Shown here one piece after another: positions 58,948 to 64,000 of a stretch of 64,000 nt of DNA. Source of the DNA: Archivesica marissinica (taxonomy: Eukaryota > Mollusca > Bivalvia > Venerida > Vesicomyidae); the NCBI GenBank assembly GCA_014843695.1, contig CM026390.1, positions 95,895,708 to 95,959,707 on the forward strand, given 5' to 3'. Each line of letters starts with the position of its first letter. Within the stretch, counting starts at the first letter, position 1. The translations under genes were made by a program, and so were the position numbers. Below the pieces are notes generated by a model. It was not told the origin of the DNA. It made no database searches and saw nothing but the letters and a program-made list of their open reading frames with translations.

Positions 58948-59112
58948 TACAGTCAAACCTGAGTTAAGCAACCAGTCAGGGGAATCACAGAAAGTGGCTG
59001 CTTAGCACAGGTGGCCATTTAATAGAGGTCAGATATATAATAAAACAACATATTGGGAATCTGGAAACTAGCTGTTTAATAGAGGTGACCACAAACACAG
59101 GTTTGATTGCAT
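58948..59112. mobile_element. MITE, second copy of the 14574 family
   Basis: TACAGTCAAACCTGAGTTAA at the left, ACACAGGTTTGATTGCA at the right. The interior GAAAGTGGCTGCTTAGCACA is the reverse complement of the matching stretch at 14700-14720. Confidence 0.7.
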
Positions 59113-59130
59113 AGGCATTTACCGGTTTTA

Positions 59131-59351
59131 TTAACCCATTTCATTCTGGATACCGTTCAAACGGTATTTGGAAAGAACATAGAGCCAGATCAACGGCCAC
59201 AGAATGTGCAATCTGATCAGGCTCTATGCTGTTTGCTATTCACATGATATTGCTAAGACACTTGGCTATGTAGCAAACAACATAGATCCTGATCAGCACG
59301 CAGCGTCACGCTGTAAAAGCCTTTAAATGTATCCAGAATGAAATGGGTTAA
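59131..59351. mobile_element. piggyBac-like MITE (TTAA-CCC ends)
   Basis: TTAACCCATTTCATTCTGGA at the left and TCCAGAATGAAATGGGTTAA at the right. TTAA target sites followed by CCC/GGG are the piggyBac signature. Inside, CATAGAGCCAGATCA and TGATCAGGCTCTATG, then AACATAGATCCTGATCAG, form further palindromes. 221 bp, no ORF. Confidence 0.75.
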
Positions 59352-59627
59352 TGCAATCATATACTGGGGGAACGTGTATATGTAACACCACAGTTCCCGG
59401 TTTGGCTAACAGAAAGCGCAATGTTATTGAAATGAAGCACTGCTTACATGAATTGTATATAGTAATATAAACAGAAATATGTCAAACTATGTCCTTCTAA
59501 CACATACAGTTGTCTATTTGGTAGTCGACAGCGCCAAGTTTCAATGGAATTTTATCACTGATCGAATGCTGCAATCAGAAGAAATAAACCATTACTTTTT
59601 GAAGTCCTATAATATTGAACATTCGTA

Positions 59628-60349
59628 TACATGTACAGTCAAACTTGCTCGAGAAACCGCTTCTAGTAAGAGACCACTTAAATACAGAGATATTTTCCAT
59701 TGATGTGTGTGTTGTTAGGAAGCATATTGCATCAAGAGACTTGTCTTGTATACCGACTACTGTTTGTACATCCTTTGGGTGGTTTCTTAACCCTTTCCCT
59801 CATAGAAGCACCTCTTGACGCCATTACCAATACGACATACATTGACAATTTAGTAGCCAAACCAATGTTCATAAAAAGGCCAGAATCCCATCTAGTCCCA
59901 GTAATATCTATGGAGGCGGGATAGATATGGCGACTACTTATCCACTGCATGATAGCTAAATGGCTCTTGTTTGCATGGAGATATAATAGTATATTGACCT
60001 AAATCTCTATGAAGGAAAGGGTTAAATGGCTCTTGTTTGCATGGAGATATAATAGTATATTGACCTAAATCTCATGTAGTCCCAGTAATATTTATGGAGG
60101 TGGGATAGATATGGCGACTACTTATCCACTGCATGGTAGCTATGTGGCTGTTGTTTGTATGGAGATATAATAGTATATTAACCTAAATCTCATGTAGTCC
60201 CAGTAATATCTATGGATGTGGAATAGATATGGCGACTACTTATCCACTGCATGATAGCTAAATGGCTGTTGTTTGTATGGAGATATAATAGTATATTAAC
60301 CTAAATCTCTATGAAGGAAAGGGTTAATACAAGCTTGATTGTACATGTA
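59628..60349. mobile_element. Outer element with TACATGTACAGTCAAACTTG ends
   Basis: Left end TACATGTACAGTCAAACTTG (59628-59647) and right end CAAGCTTGATTGTACATGTA (60330-60349) are inverted repeats matching at 18 of 20 positions. A second TTAA-flanked element sits inside. The left end, continuing TCAAACTTGCTCGA, is also found at 12220. Confidence 0.55.
59787..60327. mobile_element. piggyBac-like element nested in the outer element
   Basis: TTAACCCTTTCCCTCATAGA (59787-59806) and TCTATGAAGGAAAGGGTTAA (60308-60327) are inverted and bounded by TTAA. The interior has a 118-bp tandem repeat: AGTCCCAGTAATAT near 59894, 60078 and 60196, the first interval longer by 66 bp because the right-end sequence (CTATGAAGGAAAGGGTTAA) is duplicated at 60008-60026. 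No transposase. Confidence 0.65.
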
Positions 60350-60427
60350 ACTGGTTGAAATTATCGAGGTACAAAATTGTAATATTAAATAACATGACGA
60401 CAGACTACAACCCACTTAGAGTAAAGT

Positions 60428-60681
60428 AAATTTTAAAACTTTATTTTACAACGATTGCGAAGCAAGTTTCAACATCTTATATTAATCACTCTCGTTAGCG
60501 CTGATGAAAGCGTATATGTGGTCATTCGTGTGGGAGGAAACCGCCGGAGAACCTGGAGAAAACCCACCTGTCAGAACTGGATACCACCGTACCATCTCAA
60601 ATACATGCCGGTTCGAGGATCGAACCCGGGTTGCATTGGTGAGAAGTGAGCGCGCTAACAACTGTGCTAATCGGACAGCAA
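60428..60681 (-). mobile_element. SINE-A
   Basis: The reverse complement has the tRNA-like head GCTGTCCGATTAGCACAGTT, box B GGGTTCGATCC, body TTCTGACAGGTGGGTTTTCT and tail CTTGCTTCGCAATCGTTGT then AAATAAAG. It lies in what should be the last intron of the ADH-like gene. Confidence 0.85.
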
Positions 60682-60765
60682 CCCACTGATACAAATGTTC
60701 ATATTTCGTAGGCATACTTTCGTCAGCAATAATATTAGATTTGATCAGCATGTGAGTGAACTTAC

Positions 60766-60904
60766 CCTTTCCCACTGCGCATGAGGTCAAATGCTTCATT
60801 CACTTTCTCTAGTTCGATTGTCTGTGTGATGAACTCATCCAGCATTAGTTCATTTTTCATGTACAAATCCACCAACTTGAGCACACCATCCCTGCTCTTC
60901 CAAC
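60766..60904 (-). CDS. ADH5: Class III alcohol dehydrogenase (ADH5-like), one internal exon
   Basis: One 139-nt exon on the - strand, with acceptor ATATCTAG ending at 60905 and donor GTAAGT beginning at 60765. Translation reads GWKSRDGVLKLVDLYM, then DEFITQTIELEKVNEAFD and LMRSGK, the next-to-last exon of medium-chain zinc ADH class III (S-(hydroxymethyl)glutathione dehydrogenase), which oxidises the formaldehyde-glutathione adduct and reduces S-nitrosoglutathione in the cytosol. The GG-WKS and SGK positions and intron phases (1 in, 2 out) fit that family. The final exon, only a few codons, should lie to the left and I could not find it. The upstream exons would be to the right, beyond 64000. 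It may be a living gene with repeat-swollen introns or an isolated duplicated exon. Confidence 0.72.
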
Positions 60905-60949
60905 CTAGATATGCAATCAATGTCATTGTGAATACAATAAAGACTAAAG

Positions 60950-61612
60950 TGGAAGTCATGATAGCGCAGTGTCGCGCTTCCTTGGGCTGTGTTTAGAACT
61001 GCCGCGTCTCCTATCTGCTAGAAATGTCGCGCTTCCTCGTGCTGGGTTTAGAACTACCGTGTCTTCTATCTGCTAGAAATGTCGCGCTTCCTCGTGCTGG
61101 GTTTAGAACTGCAGTGTTTCCTATCTGCTAGAAATGTCGTGCTTCCTCGGGCTGGGTTTAGAACTGCAGTGTTTCCTATCTGCTAGAAATGTCGTGCTTC
61201 CTCGGGCTGTGTTTAGAACTGCAGTGTTTCCTATCTGCTAGAAATGTCGCGCTTCCTCGTGCTGGGTTTAGAACTGCCACGTCTCCTACCTGCTAGAAAT
61301 GTCGCACTTCCTTGGGCTGGGTTTATAACTGCCACGTCTCCTACCTGCTAGAAATGTCGCGCTTCCTCGTGCTGGGTTTAGAACTGCCACGTCTCATATC
61401 TGCTAGAAATTTCGCGCTTCCTCGTGCTGGGTTTAGAACTGCCACGTCTCCTACCTGCTAGAAATGTCGCGCTTCCTCGGGCTGTGTTTAGAACTGCCGT
61501 GTCTCCTACCTGCTAGAAATGTCGCGCTTCCTCGGGCTGTGTTTAGAACTGCCACGTCTCCTATCTGCTAGAAATGTCGCGCTTCCTCGTGCTGGGTTTA
61601 GAACTGCCGTAT
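60950..61612. repeat. Minisatellite, 55 bp unit, behind a SINE-B head
   Basis: About 11 units containing GTCGCGCTTCCTCGTGCTGG and TTTAGAACTGCCACGTCTCC. Spacing is 55 bp (61466, 61521, 61576). The first unit follows GTGGAAGTCATGATAGCGCA (60950-60969), which matches the start of SINE-B at 39806, and the CGCGCTTCC of the unit follows it directly, so the array may have grown from a SINE-B insertion. It lies in the intron upstream of the ADH exon. Confidence 0.88.
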
Positions 61613-61682
61613 TTCATCCTGTTGTAACTAGTCCTGTTTTGCCAGGTGTGCATAGTGTGTGAATAAGATTTCGGCTGCTCCA

Positions 61683-64000
61683 TACACACATCTAATTGGG
61701 GGAAAATGACATACACACATTTAATTGGGGGATAACGACATATATACATCTAATTGGGGGGATAACATAACACACATCTAATTGGGGGATAACGACATAC
61801 ACACATATAATTGGGGGAAAACGACATAGACACATCTAATTGGGGGAAAACGACATAGACACATCTAATTGGGGGAAAACGACATACACACATATAATTG
61901 GGGAAACGATAACACATCTAATTGGGGGAAAACGAATAACACATCTAATTGGGGGAAAACGACATAACACATGGGGGGGACACAAAACGACATACACACA
62001 TCTAATTGGGGGATAATGACATAGACACATCTAATTGGGGGACATACACACATCTAATTGGGGGATAAGACATAAACGACATACACACATATAATTGGGG
62101 GAAACGACATAGACACATCTAATTGGGGAAACGACATAACACACTAATTGGGGGAATACGACATAGACACATCTAATTGGGGGAAAACGACATACACACA
62201 TATCTAATTGGGGGAAAACGACATAGACACATCTAATTGGGGGAAAACGATATAGACACATCTAATTGGGGGAAAACGACATACACACATATAATTGGGG
62301 GAAAACGACATAGACACATCTAATTGGGGAAAAACGACATACACACATCTAATTGGGGGGACATACACACATCTAATTGGGGGGAGAAACGACATACACA
62401 CATCTAATTGGGGGATAATGACATACACACATCTAATTGGGGGATAACGACATACACACATCTAATTGGGGGAAAACGACATACACACATCTAATTGGGG
62501 GAAACGACATACACACATCTAATTGGGGGATAACGACATACACACATATAATTGGGGGATAAGACATAACAATTATTGGGGGAAAACGACATAGACACAT
62601 CTAATTGGGGAAAACGACATACACACATCTAATTGGGGGGTAACGACATACACACATCTAATTGGGGGAAAACGACATAGACACATCTAATTGGGGGAAA
62701 ACGACATACACACATCTAATTGGGGGATAACGACATACACACATATAATTGGGGGATAACGACATAGACACATCTAATTGGGGGATAACGACATAGACAC
62801 ATCTAATTGGGGGAAAACGACATACACACATCTAATGGGGATAACGACATACACACATATAATTGGGGGATAACGACATAGACACATCTAATTGGGGGAT
62901 AACGACATAGACACATCTAATTGGGGGAAAACGACATACACACATCTAATTGGGGGATAACGACATAGACACATCTAATTGGGGGATAACGACATAGACA
63001 CATCTAATTGGGGGATAACGACATAGACACATCTAATTGGGGGATAATGACATAGACATATATAATTGGGGGATAACGACATAGACACATCTAATTGGGG
63101 GATAACGACATAGACACATCTAATTGGGGGATAACGACATACACACATATAATTGGGGGATAATGACATACACACATCTAATTGGGGGATAACGACATAG
63201 ACACATCTAATTGGGGGATAACGACATACACACATATAATTGGGGGATAATGACATACATACATCTAATTGGGGGATAACGACATACACACATATAATTG
63301 GGGGATAACGACATACACACATATAATTGGGGGATAATGACATACACACATCTAATTGGGGGATAACGACATACACACATGTAATTGGGGGATAATGACA
63401 TACATACATCTAATTGGGGGATAACGACATACACACATATAATTGGGGGATAATGACATACACACATATAATTGGGGGATAATGACATACACACATATAA
63501 TTGGGGGATAATGACATACACACATATAATTGGGGGATAACGACATACACACATATAATTGGGGGATAATGACATACACACATCTAATTGGGGGATAACG
63601 ACATACACACATATAATTGGGGGATAATGACATACACACATCTAATTGGGGGATAACGACATACACACATATAATTGGGGGATAATGACATACACACATC
63701 TAATTGGGGGATAACGACATACACACATGTAATTGGGGGATAATGACATACATACATCTAATTGGGGGATAACGACATACACACATATAATTGGGGGATA
63801 ATGACATACACACATATAATTGGGGGATAATGACATACACACATATAATTGGGGGATAATGACATACACACATATAATTGGGGGATAATGACATACACAC
63901 ATATAATTGGGGGATAACGACATACACACATATAATTGGGGGATAACGACATACACACATATAATTGGGGGATAATGACATACACACATCTAATTGGGGG
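61683..64000. repeat. Minisatellite, 29 bp unit, continues past the window
   Basis: About 80 units containing CATCTAATTGGGGGATAACG and ACATACACA. Spacing is 29 bp (63361 to 63390). The left half has many one- to ten-base indels; the right half is regular, with CATATAATT units dominating. The minus strand lacks stops over three-unit periods, giving ORFs of up to 144 codons that I reject as genes. Confidence 0.95.

Noticed and set aside
61683..64000. CRISPR-like regular array
   Set aside because: Units are contiguous with no unique spacers, and the DNA is eukaryotic.

Overview
The window is eukaryotic nuclear DNA, AT-rich, with introns bounded by GT-AG, tRNA-derived SINEs, decayed non-LTR retrotransposons, MITEs and very large minisatellite arrays. 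Caspase genes plus a class III alcohol dehydrogenase exon make it an animal. The SINE and MITE content and the caspase style fit an invertebrate, most likely a lophotrochozoan such as a bivalve mollusc, but the sequence does not prove the species.

There are two full-length caspase-type cysteine protease genes, both on the + strand in tandem. Caspase gene 1 has coding exons 7782-9141, 11799-11879 and 12728-13344 (685 residues). Caspase gene 2 has exons 41072-41837, 44940-44993 and 47283-47656 (397 residues). Both have three coding exons with phase-1 introns at identical places: the first intron splits the Gly codon of the catalytic QACRG motif, and the second lies in the linker between large and small subunits. 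Each keeps the catalytic His and Cys and the small-subunit WR..GSW region. No CARD or DED is visible in either.

Other genes: an intron-free 323-codon ORF of unknown function (53017-53988, +, with a poly(A) signal) and one internal exon of an ADH5-like gene on the - strand (60766-60904), whose other exons are outside the window or not recognised.

About half of the window is tandem repeat. Left to right, the arrays have units of about 26-29, 35, 31, 37, 35 (3.6 kb), 39, 46/50 (7.7 kb), 44 (4 kb, present twice), 36, 47, 16, 39, 55 and 29 bp, the last running off the right end. Several have higher-order structure. A 5.98-kb block (25012-30994) is repeated head to tail (30995-36974), almost without change, up against a gap of exactly 1000 N (36977-37976), so either a very recent duplication or an assembly error is possible. 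The 36-bp array after the gap consists of the terminal inverted repeat of a small transposable element, whose second copy is at 14812-15207.

The rest is transposon debris: at least five SINE families, two or three LINE remnants, a hAT transposase fragment, piggyBac-like MITEs (one nested in another element) and several foldback elements. Long ORFs inside the arrays arise because the repeat units lack stop codons; I do not treat them as genes.
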